Part shown: positions 1-5,591 of the stretch, piece after piece
Layout of the letters: each line of letters begins with the position of its first letter
Numbering within the stretch: the first letter of the stretch is position 1
From: Flavobacteriales bacterium
GTDB lineage: Bacteria > Bacteroidota > Bacteroidia > Flavobacteriales > Crocinitomicaceae
Direction of reading: 5' to 3'
NCBI GenBank assembly: GCA_947375085.1
Contig: CANCEQ010000172.1
Coordinates: 1-6,496 of the forward strand
DNA: 6,496 bases
The notes under the pieces: model-generated
Database searches by the model: none
The model's input: only the letters and a program-made list of their open reading frames with translations
What the model was told of the DNA's origin: nothing
Made by a program: the position numbers and the translations under genes

Positions 1-9
1 AAATTTAGA

Positions 10-741
10 ATGAAAGCACTTTATTTAAAAGAAATACGAAGCTTCCTAAGTTCAATCATTGGATATATTTTCATACTCATATATTTGATTGCATCAGGAT
101 TATTTCATTGGATTATTTCATATAACACAAATCTTTTAGAAGGGACTGAAGCTGATTTAATTCCTTTTTTTAACTTATCTCCAGTTATTTTTCTGATTTT
201 AATTCCTGCTATTACCATGAGGTCAATTGCAGAAGAAAGACGTACTGGGACAATAGAATTACTCTTTACTCGACCAATTTCAGATTTAAAAATTTTGTTA
301 GCTAAATATTTTGCGGGGGTTACTTTATTAATCATTGCAATACTTCCAACATTCGTATATTATATATCAATGTATAACCTAGGAAATCCAGTAGGAATTA
401 TCGATGGTGGTGCAACGTTAACATCTTATTTAGGACTGATACTTTTAGGATCTACTTTTGTTGCGATCGGAATTTTCGCTTCTTCGATTACTAACAGTCA
501 AATTGTTGCCTTTATTCTTGGTATGTTCCTTTGTTGGATTTTTTATGATGGTCTAACTTTAATTGGATCTTTTAATTTAATGGGAAGCTTTGATTCTGTT
601 ATTCAATATTCAGGAATGTCATTCCATTACGATGCTATAAAAAGAGGAGTAATTGATTCAAGTGATATCATTTATTTCTTATCCATTATCTCATTATTCA
701 TTTATGCAGCTTTAACAGTCGTTAAAAGTTTAAAAAAATAA
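10..741 (+). CDS. gldF: GldF, ABC-2 type permease of the gliding-associated ABC transporter
   Basis: Integral inner-membrane subunit of the Gld ABC transporter; in Flavobacterium johnsoniae GldF works with the ATPase GldA and with GldG. The 243-residue product is about the family's usual length. It shows about six hydrophobic segments, near residues 14-36, 52-70, 98-120, 140-160, 164-186 and 219-238. The family-typical cytoplasmic stretch with MRSIAEERRTGTIEL and TRPIS lies at residues 70-91, the part of ABC-2 permeases expected to contact the ATPase. The ATG at position 10 is followed by the typical amphipathic start MKALYLKEIRSF; only nine bases precede it, so the promoter and any upstream partner are outside the window. 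The stop lies 2 nt before gldG, indicating co-transcription and probably coupled translation. No gldA is visible here. The substrate is unknown, and a role in gliding is inferred from homology only. Confidence 0.93.
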   Translation: MKALYLKEIRSFLSSIIGYIFILIYLIASGLFHWIISYNTNLLEGTEADLIPFFNLSPVIFLILIPAITMRSIAEERRTGTIELLFTRPISDLKILLAKYFAGVTLLIIAILPTFVYYISMYNLGNPVGIIDGGATLTSYLGLILLGSTFVAIGIFASSITNSQIVAFILGMFLCWIFYDGLTLIGSFNLMGSFDSVIQYSGMSFHYDAIKRGVIDSSDIIYFLSIISLFIYAALTVVKSLKK

Positions 742-743
742 TT

Positions 744-2525
744 ATGGCTGAAAAAAAATCAATCATTAAAGGTATGTACAATTGGACTTTTTTAGTCATT
801 GTCATAGTTGCTATTGTTTTACTAAACATTATAAGTTCATTTCTAAGTAAACGTTGGGATATCACAGAAGATCAACGTTATTCACTTACTGAGGGAACTA
901 TTGATTATCTTACAAATGAAAAAAGCTTTAAAAATAGAATTTTAATTCGCATTTATTTTGATGGTAATTTACCATCTGAATTAAAACATTTTAGAAATTC
1001 AATTGAAGACAAATTAAAAGAATTTAAAGAATACGCAGGAAAAAGAATAGAATTTCAATTTATTAACCCGATGACAGGAACTGAGGGTGAACAACAAACA
1101 CTTCATGAGACTCTTTATGCCAAAGGAAAAGGAATTATGCCTATGGATATTGTTTACATGAAAGATGGTGCACAAAACCAACTGTTATTGTGGCCTGGGG
1201 CAATTATAGACTATGAAGGAGCGACAGTAAATACGATTCAATTTTTACCTGGTACACCTCCAGGAAAACCATACCAACTTCAAGGTATGACTGAAATGAT
1301 TCAAAATTCTATAAATAATCTTGAATATATGCTTATCAGTTCATTACGAAGAGCAACTCAAGAAATTAAACCTAGAATTGCATTTTTACAAGGTCATGGA
1401 GAATTAAAATATCGTGAAACTCAAAGAGCAAGAGCTCTAATGTCTCCATATTATTCATTAACAGACATTACAATTAATGACTCTTTAAGCGCACTTGATA
1501 ATGTTGATGGACTAGTAATTGCTAGACCTCGAACTCAATTTTCTGAAAAAGATATGTACATTATCGATCAATTCGTAATGAGAGGTGGAAGATTAATGTG
1601 CTTTTTAGATGCTTTAAATGTTAATGAAGATACTTTGAATGCAACTGGAGTTACACATTCAACTCGGTATAATTTAGGAATTGATAGAATGCTTTTTGAT
1701 TACGGTTTAAAATTGAATGACAATTTTGTAATTGATGCTCAATGTGCTCCAAAAGTTGTTCCTTTAGCGAAACAATCATTAATTCCTTGGTTTTTTCATA
1801 TTTTAGCAACACCTAGTAAACATCCAATTTCAAGAAACCTTGATTTTGTATCACTTAAATATGCTTCAGAAATTCAATTTGTAGGTTCAAGTAAAAATGT
1901 TTTGACTCCTATTCTAACATCTTCATCAAATTCTACTAGAACGGGCATGGCACCAATGCTTAATTTAGGCATGGCTTTAAATTATGGTAAAAATCCTGAA
2001 CTTGTCCCTAACCCAACTGATAAGTCAAACCAAATATGTTTGGCTGGTTTAGCTGAAGGCTCGTTTGAATCTCATTACAAGAATAGAATTGTTGACGAAT
2101 ATGCAAATAATCCAGTAGCTAAATATAAAGAAAGAAGCACTAAAGAAACTAAAGTTTTATTGGTAGGAAATGGCCGATTCATAGAAAACCAATACGATTC
2201 GATGCCTTCTAGAGACGGGAAAGAAATGATGTATCGACCGAAACAAATAAATGATTTACGTTTCGATCCAAAATTAGCTGAAATAGGATTACAACATTCT
2301 TTTGGAAATCAAGAGTTTGTACAAAACTTAGTTGATTATATGATGGGAGAAAGTTCTGTAATAGATATTAGGAGTAGACAAATTGACGTACATGCTATCA
2401 ACAATGAAAAAATAAAAACTGAAGCAGGATTTTATAAAGTTATTAATTTAATTATTCCATGTGGAATAGTTCTTTTATTAGCGTTTGCAATGCATTCTAT
2501 TAGAAAAAGAAAATATTCAAAATAA
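744..2525 (+). CDS. gldG: GldG, gliding-associated ABC transporter auxiliary (substrate-binding-like) protein
   Basis: Partner of GldF, a membrane-anchored protein with a large extracytoplasmic domain. The 593-residue product starts with a short basic stretch and a transmembrane helix (about 15-34), followed by the family-typical segment RWDITEDQRYSLTEGT (about 37-52). The soluble part includes the motif FLQGHGELKYRE, typical of the GldG/ABC-type uncharacterised transport family. A second transmembrane helix (about 565-584) precedes a basic tail, RKRKYSK. This two-anchor topology is the family's standard one. The ATG at 744 lies 2 nt after the gldF stop in an A-rich context without a Shine-Dalgarno sequence, as is usual in Bacteroidota. 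Codons 3-5 contain a run of eight A. The stop codon is immediately followed, in the same frame, by the open region leading into the next gene. The biochemical function of GldG is not established; the label rests on family resemblance and the pairing with gldF. Confidence 0.92.
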   Translation: MAEKKSIIKGMYNWTFLVIVIVAIVLLNIISSFLSKRWDITEDQRYSLTEGTIDYLTNEKSFKNRILIRIYFDGNLPSELKHFRNSIEDKLKEFKEYAGKRIEFQFINPMTGTEGEQQTLHETLYAKGKGIMPMDIVYMKDGAQNQLLLWPGAIIDYEGATVNTIQFLPGTPPGKPYQLQGMTEMIQNSINNLEYMLISSLRRATQEIKPRIAFLQGHGELKYRETQRARALMSPYYSLTDITINDSLSALDNVDGLVIARPRTQFSEKDMYIIDQFVMRGGRLMCFLDALNVNEDTLNATGVTHSTRYNLGIDRMLFDYGLKLNDNFVIDAQCAPKVVPLAKQSLIPWFFHILATPSKHPISRNLDFVSLKYASEIQFVGSSKNVLTPILTSSSNSTRTGMAPMLNLGMALNYGKNPELVPNPTDKSNQICLAGLAEGSFESHYKNRIVDEYANNPVAKYKERSTKETKVLLVGNGRFIENQYDSMPSRDGKEMMYRPKQINDLRFDPKLAEIGLQHSFGNQEFVQNLVDYMMGESSVIDIRSRQIDVHAINNEKIKTEAGFYKVINLIIPCGIVLLLAFAMHSIRKRKYSK

Positions 2526-2543
2526 TTGGTAAAATATTCAAAA

Positions 2544-3587
2544 ATGAAAAAAAACATCGTTTTAATTATTTCGATTATAATTATAGTATTTCTAGGTTTG
2601 TATACCTATAAATTAATGAATAAAAGCAATATTACAGATTCAGAATTAATTGCTTTTAACATTGAAGACATTGAATCAGTAGACAAAATAGTGATTAAAG
2701 ATATTCAAGAATTTGAAATCGAATTAATAAAAGTAAATGGTGTTTGGAAAAGCACAAAAAATGAATGCATACAACAAGAAAATGTTCAATTTATTTTAGA
2801 TGCATTAAAAAACATTGAATTCAAAGGATATCTTCCTGAAAACTCAAGAAAAAATCAAATTAAACTAATGTCTGTACAACATACTAAAGTTGAAATTTAT
2901 CAAAATGGAGAATGGACTAAGACATGGTATATAGGAACGGCTTCTCAAGATCATTATGGACAAGTAATGTTACTTGACTCTGATGAATTTGGGAAAAGTG
3001 ACTTACCAGTAATCATGAAAATTAAAGGTCTTAATGGCATAATAGAACCTAGATTTTTTGCTGATCCTAGAAAATGGATGTGTACCAAAATATTTTCTTT
3101 ACCTATAAGTGAAATATTAGATGTAGATGTAAAATATATTAAAGAACCGATTAGAAGTTTTAGAGTTCATAAAGAAGGTGTTAAATTAGATGTATACCAA
3201 CAAAACTCTAAATTAGCAAAAGTTGACACTTCAATGATATTTTCATATTTAAATAATTTCAAAAAAATACATTTTGAAGGACCTAACTACGAATTATCTA
3301 AGAAACAAGTTGATAGCCTAAAAAAAACAACACCTTTCGTTGTTTTAACTCTTACTGAAACGAATAAAAAGAAAACTAAATTAAGAATGTTTAGAATAAA
3401 ATCAGACGAACCTCAACAAAATGAATTTGGTGTTATGGAAGATGCTGATATGAATAAATTTTGGTGTGAAATGCCAAATGGACAACTAGTTAAATGTCAG
3501 TATTTTGCATTGAATCCTATTTTATTAGGACATATCTATTTTCCTTTAAATTTATCGACAATTCAAATGTCTCCAGGATTAAAATAG
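2544..3587 (+). CDS. single-pass membrane protein, DUF4340-like, in operon with gldFG
   Basis: Function unknown. The 347-residue product starts with MKKN and a strongly hydrophobic helix (about residues 4-21), best read as a signal anchor with the rest outside the cytoplasm; no lipobox cysteine follows it. The remainder resembles DUF4340 proteins: repeated beta-strand/loop units such as VDKIVIKDIQEFEIELIKVNGVWKS (written in two parts: VDKIVIKDIQ, then EFEIELIKVNGVWKS) and a second related unit around DVKYIKEPIRSFRVHKEGV. Such proteins are often found next to GldG-like ABC genes. I chose the ATG at 2544 because it gives a clean basic-then-hydrophobic N-terminus. A TTG at 2526, directly after the gldG stop, would add six residues (MVKYSK) and is less likely. 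The gap to gldG is 18 nt, so the gene should be the third member of the same transcript. The family call is from pattern recognition, not a profile search; membership in a GldFG complex is inference. Confidence 0.72.
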   Translation: MKKNIVLIISIIIIVFLGLYTYKLMNKSNITDSELIAFNIEDIESVDKIVIKDIQEFEIELIKVNGVWKSTKNECIQQENVQFILDALKNIEFKGYLPENSRKNQIKLMSVQHTKVEIYQNGEWTKTWYIGTASQDHYGQVMLLDSDEFGKSDLPVIMKIKGLNGIIEPRFFADPRKWMCTKIFSLPISEILDVDVKYIKEPIRSFRVHKEGVKLDVYQQNSKLAKVDTSMIFSYLNNFKKIHFEGPNYELSKKQVDSLKKTTPFVVLTLTETNKKKTKLRMFRIKSDEPQQNEFGVMEDADMNKFWCEMPNGQLVKCQYFALNPILLGHIYFPLNLSTIQMSPGLK

Positions 3588-3635
3588 ATTCATTGAATAA
3601 AAATGACTTTATTATTTTCTAAAATTCAATATCTA
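3585..3635. terminator. candidate terminator hairpin between convergent genes
   Basis: TAGAT (3585-3589) and ATTGAAT (3592-3598) can pair with ATTCAAT (3624-3630) and ATCTA (3631-3635), giving a 12-bp stem with a 2-nt bulge and a 25-nt loop. A smaller inner stem, AATAAA (3596-3601) with TTTATT (3608-3613), is an alternative fold. The structure spans both stop codons (TAG at 3585-3587 on +, TAG at 3619-3621 on -). Read on the minus strand, the stem is followed by UUUU, so it fits dnaX termination better than termination of the upstream operon. The stem is AT-rich and weak, and no strong GC hairpin is present, so the call is tentative. Confidence 0.35.
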
Positions 3636-4272
3636 GATTAAATACTGTCTTAAAAGAATGTAAATTAGGGTTTTTCTTTGCTAAAGAGGCGAATCTATCT
3701 TTTCCTGTTAAGAATTTTACTTGAGACTCTTTATCTTCTGATAAAGTAAAATCTACGCTAATATTGTAATTTTTAAGTTCTTTTCTTAAATGCCCAATTA
3801 AATCATTCAAATGTGGAGTAATGTAATCAATTTGAACTTGATTATCTACATCCATTGTAATCTTTTGATTATCATTAATTTTAGGATCCCTCTTTATCAT
3901 TGCATTGTAAAAGGTTTCCATTCCCTTAGATTTCATATCATGTGCATATTTCCTCCAAACCATTTTAGCTTGATCGAAAGTGAAATTTTCGAAAGGTAAA
4001 TCTCCATTAGCACTCATTTCAGATGTAGAAGCAGTGGTTTGACTTGGCGTCAATATTTGTTTTATCGAAAGATTTGAAGTATTTAACTGACCAGTAGGAA
4101 CAGATAATATTTTAGCTTCAGGTTTTATAAAGGAAGTAGAAGGAGTAACAGGTTGAACTTTTGTAGTGGTATTTATTACATTTTCCTGTTTAGAAGTCTG
4201 ATTTGGAAACGGAATTATTGCAACTGGATCAGTTAGTCGTTTTTTTTTTCCAATTCTTTCTGAATCGAACAC
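3619..4272 (-). CDS. dnaX: DnaX tau-specific C-terminal region, in the -1 frame of the dnaX N-terminal part
   Basis: This frame continues dnaX after a -1 shift at the A10 run. Only the part from 4242 downward (207 codons plus stop) would be used in tau. The upstream stretch to 4272 is out-of-frame sequence overlapping the N-terminal part, and the GTG at 4270-4272 is an unconvincing start. Joined to residues 1-369 of the zero frame it gives a 576-residue protein, a normal length for a flavobacterial DnaX. It begins KRLTDPVAIIPFPNQ. A Pro/Thr/Ser/Gln-rich flexible linker (tau about 375-448) follows, then a compact domain (about 450-576) with FDQAKMVWRKYA, a DNQVQ segment, LRKELKNYNISVDF and NPNLHSFKTVFNLDIEF, which I recognise as the C-terminal domain typical of Bacteroidota DnaX. 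In E. coli the corresponding tau C-terminus binds polymerase alpha and DnaB; the same role here is inferred. The intact, conserved-looking sequence argues against a decaying pseudogene. Confidence 0.8.
   Translation of the reverse strand: MFDSERIGKKKRLTDPVAIIPFPNQTSKQENVINTTTKVQPVTPSTSFIKPEAKILSVPTGQLNTSNLSIKQILTPSQTTASTSEMSANGDLPFENFTFDQAKMVWRKYAHDMKSKGMETFYNAMIKRDPKINDNQKITMDVDNQVQIDYITPHLNDLIGHLRKELKNYNISVDFTLSEDKESQVKFLTGKDRFASLAKKNPNLHSFKTVFNLDIEF
4221..4235 (-). other. small hairpin just downstream of the dnaX slippage run
   Basis: On the dnaX mRNA, UAACUG (4235-4230) can pair with CAGUUG (4226-4221) around the loop AUC: five Watson-Crick pairs plus one U-G wobble. It begins about 3 nt after the A-AAA-AAC heptamer and contains the zero-frame stop codon. 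The position suits a frameshift stimulator or an RNA structure near a slipping polymerase, but the stem is short and the spacer is shorter than the usual 5-9 nt. Confidence 0.3.
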
Positions 4273-5348
4273 AATTGCATTAATGCCATCTCAACTAATA
4301 GTCGTTGATTTTTAGCGGCTTTATAATCTACATCTGTTTTAGAAAGTACACCTAAAGAGCGTAGTAGAATATTTCCATCAATTTGTTTAGATTGATCGAT
4401 ATAACGTTGTTGAACTGTTTCACCAACTTCTAATAAATTAGCTGTTCTAACATCTTTACAAACTAATAAATTTCTATAATGATCTGACAAACCAACAATA
4501 AAATTATGAGCATCAAAACCTTTATCTATTATATCATTTAAAAGCAATAAAGCATTTGGAATATCTTCTTTTTGAGCACTTTCAACTATTCTAAAATAAT
4601 AATCGTAATCTAAAATATTTAGGTTATCAATTACATTTTGATACGTTAAATTATTACCTGCAAAAGTTACTATTTGATCAAAAATAGATAAAGCATCTCT
4701 CAAAGCTCCATCTGCTTTTTGTGCAATCAAATGTAAAGCTTCAGAATCTGCAGATATTTGTTCTTTAACAGCAATTGAAGCTAAATGATCAGCAATATCA
4801 ACAATCTTAATTCTACTAAAATCAAATATCTGACATCTAGAAAGAATTGTAGGGATGATTTTATGCTTTTCTGTTGTTGCTAAAATAAAAATAGCATGTT
4901 TAGGAGGTTCTTCTAATGTTTTCAAAAAAGCATTAAATGCAGATGTTGAAAGCATGTGAACCTCGTCAATGATATATACTTTATGAGTACCTAACTGTGG
5001 TGCGATTCTAACTTGATCAATTAAACTTCTTATATCATCAACAGAATTATTCGATGCTCCATCTAATTCATAAACATTTAAAGATGCTCCAGAATTAAAA
5101 GATTGACAAGATTCGCATTCATCACAAGCTTCAACAGCTTCAGTTTTGTTAAAACAGTTGATTGTTTTAGCTAAAATTCTTGCAGTAGTAGTCTTACCTA
5201 CCCCCCTAGAACCACAAAATAAAAAAGCTTGTGCTAAATGATTATTTTTAATAGCATTCTTTAACGTAGAAGTAATAGACTTTTGTCCCACAACTGTATC
5301 AAAAGTTTGGGGTCTATACTTACGTGCTGAAACTATAAAATCACTCAT
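4233..5348 (-). CDS. dnaX: DNA polymerase III clamp-loader subunit gamma/tau, zero-frame (gamma-length) part
   Basis: ATPase of the replicative clamp loader, which opens and loads the DnaN clamp on primed DNA. The 371-residue zero-frame product contains Walker A GSRGVGKTT (46-54), a zinc knuckle with Cys65, Cys75, Cys78 and Cys81, Walker B IIDEVH (126-131), sensor-1 LATTE (156-160) and the SRC motif (170-172) with arginine finger Arg171. Domains I-II reach about residue 225 and the collar domain III fills the rest. It ends LEKKND at a TAA (4233-4235) two codons after a run of ten A. This is close to the gamma 1-373 fragment used for the E. coli clamp-loader crystal structure, so the short product should be a functional gamma-like ATPase by itself. 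The ATG at 5346-5348 gives the standard start MSDFIVSARKYRPQTFD. The full-length tau needs a -1 shift into the frame that runs to 3619. The gene is divergent from dnaN. Confidence 0.95.
   Translation of the reverse strand: MSDFIVSARKYRPQTFDTVVGQKSITSTLKNAIKNNHLAQAFLFCGSRGVGKTTTARILAKTINCFNKTEAVEACDECESCQSFNSGASLNVYELDGASNNSVDDIRSLIDQVRIAPQLGTHKVYIIDEVHMLSTSAFNAFLKTLEEPPKHAIFILATTEKHKIIPTILSRCQIFDFSRIKIVDIADHLASIAVKEQISADSEALHLIAQKADGALRDALSIFDQIVTFAGNNLTYQNVIDNLNILDYDYYFRIVESAQKEDIPNALLLLNDIIDKGFDAHNFIVGLSDHYRNLLVCKDVRTANLLEVGETVQQRYIDQSKQIDGNILLRSLGVLSKTDVDYKAAKNQRLLVEMALMQLCSIQKELEKKND
4239..4249 (-). promoter_or_regulatory. dnaX: A10 slippage site for -1 frameshifting in dnaX
   Basis: The coding strand reads TTG GAA AAA AAA AAC GAC TAA in the zero frame, with ten consecutive A (plus-strand T at 4240-4249), the longest mononucleotide run I found in the window (the next are eight). 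It contains two in-register -1 slippery heptamers, A-AAA-AAA (4242-4248) and A-AAA-AAC (4239-4245). It is also long enough for RNA polymerase slippage: adding one A, or losing two, joins the N-terminal part to the 207-codon C-terminal frame. Upstream there is only a purine-rich AGAAAGAA and no convincing Shine-Dalgarno-like stimulator, which favours transcriptional over ribosomal slippage. A base-calling error in the run would give the same picture. Confidence 0.68.
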
Positions 5349-5426
5349 AAGACAAAGTTAATCTTTTTTTTGATTTATAAATTATGGTGTTAATAAAAAT
5401 AAATTTAGCTAAGAATCAAAGTTATA

Positions 5427-5458
5427 CAAATCTAATTACAACTCTGTAAATCAACAAG
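5427..5458 (-). promoter_or_regulatory. candidate dnaX promoter (Bacteroidota type)
   Basis: Read on the minus strand there is TAGATTTG (5434-5427), a full match to the Bacteroidota -7 consensus TAnnTTTG. A CTTG (5458-5455), one base off the -33 TTTG, lies 20 bp upstream. Transcription would start near 5421-5424, giving an A-rich leader of about 75 nt that includes an A8 tract. A second box, TAACTTTG (5424-5417), lies 10 bp closer to the gene without an evident -33 partner. Confidence 0.5.
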
Positions 5459-5546
5459 TAAACTCATTTTATAAATAAAAAAAAGTAATGTGTAGAACTA
5501 AATGAAAAATTGGAAAAATGAATTAAAATATTATAAAAATTGTATC

Positions 5547-5554
5547 TACATTTG
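5547..5554 (+). promoter_or_regulatory. dnaN: candidate -7 box of the dnaN promoter
   Basis: TACATTTG is a full match to the Bacteroidota -7 consensus TAnnTTTG and lies 37 bp before the dnaN ATG, predicting a start site near 5558-5560 and a leader of about 30 nt. No good -33 TTTG is present at 17-23 bp upstream, where the sequence is AATTAAAATA. The leader holds AAAGGA at 5563-5568, but 23 nt from the ATG is too far for a ribosome binding site. The A-rich leader itself is typical of the phylum. Confidence 0.45.
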
Positions 5555-5591
5555 TTACTAATAAAGGAAAAATAAAAATAAATTAGACCTT

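Larger units (their letters stand above)
5349..5591. promoter_or_regulatory. divergent dnaX-dnaN intergenic control region
   Basis: A 243-bp, strongly AT-rich gap with no open frame worth calling. It must hold the 5' ends of both divergent genes. I find TAnnTTTG-type boxes pointing each way (listed separately), two A8 tracts (5364-5371 read on the minus strand, in the dnaX leader; 5477-5484 on plus) and short palindromes of the TTTATAAA type (5374-5381 and 5468-5475) that chance can explain at this base composition. I see no convincing DnaA-box cluster, so I do not call a replication origin. Confidence 0.6.

Noticed and set aside
105..335. 76-residue open frame on the minus strand inside gldF
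   Set aside because: Antisense shadow of a well-recognised gldF coding region, with no promoter or family resemblance.
751..758. A8 run at codons 3-5 of gldG as a second recoding site
   Set aside because: The frame is intact through the run, and slippage there would only yield early stops or short peptides; no alternative product is evident.
2526..2543. TTG at 2526 as the start of the DUF4340-like gene
   Set aside because: It abuts the gldG stop, is a rare start, and only adds six residues in front of an ATG that opens a typical signal anchor.
3811..3999. 62-residue plus-strand open frame within the dnaX C-terminal region
   Set aside because: Antisense to the recognisable DnaX C-terminal domain; composition looks like chance AT-rich sequence.
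4270..4272. GTG as the start of an independent 217-residue gene (3619-4272, minus)
   Set aside because: The first ten codons are out-of-frame dnaX sequence, there is no initiation signal, and the protein reads as the C-terminal part of DnaX. A separate small protein starting further in (ATG at 4015-4017, just before the C-terminal domain) is possible but has no support.
5374..5475. TTTATAAA palindrome repeated at 5374-5381 and 5468-5475 as operator sites
   Set aside because: An eight-base A/T-only palindrome is expected by chance in sequence this AT-rich, and the flanks do not match.
5490..5498. TGTGTAGAA as a DnaA box in the dnaX-dnaN gap
   Set aside because: Two mismatches to TGTGGATAA and no companion boxes; a single weak match near dnaN is not evidence for an origin.
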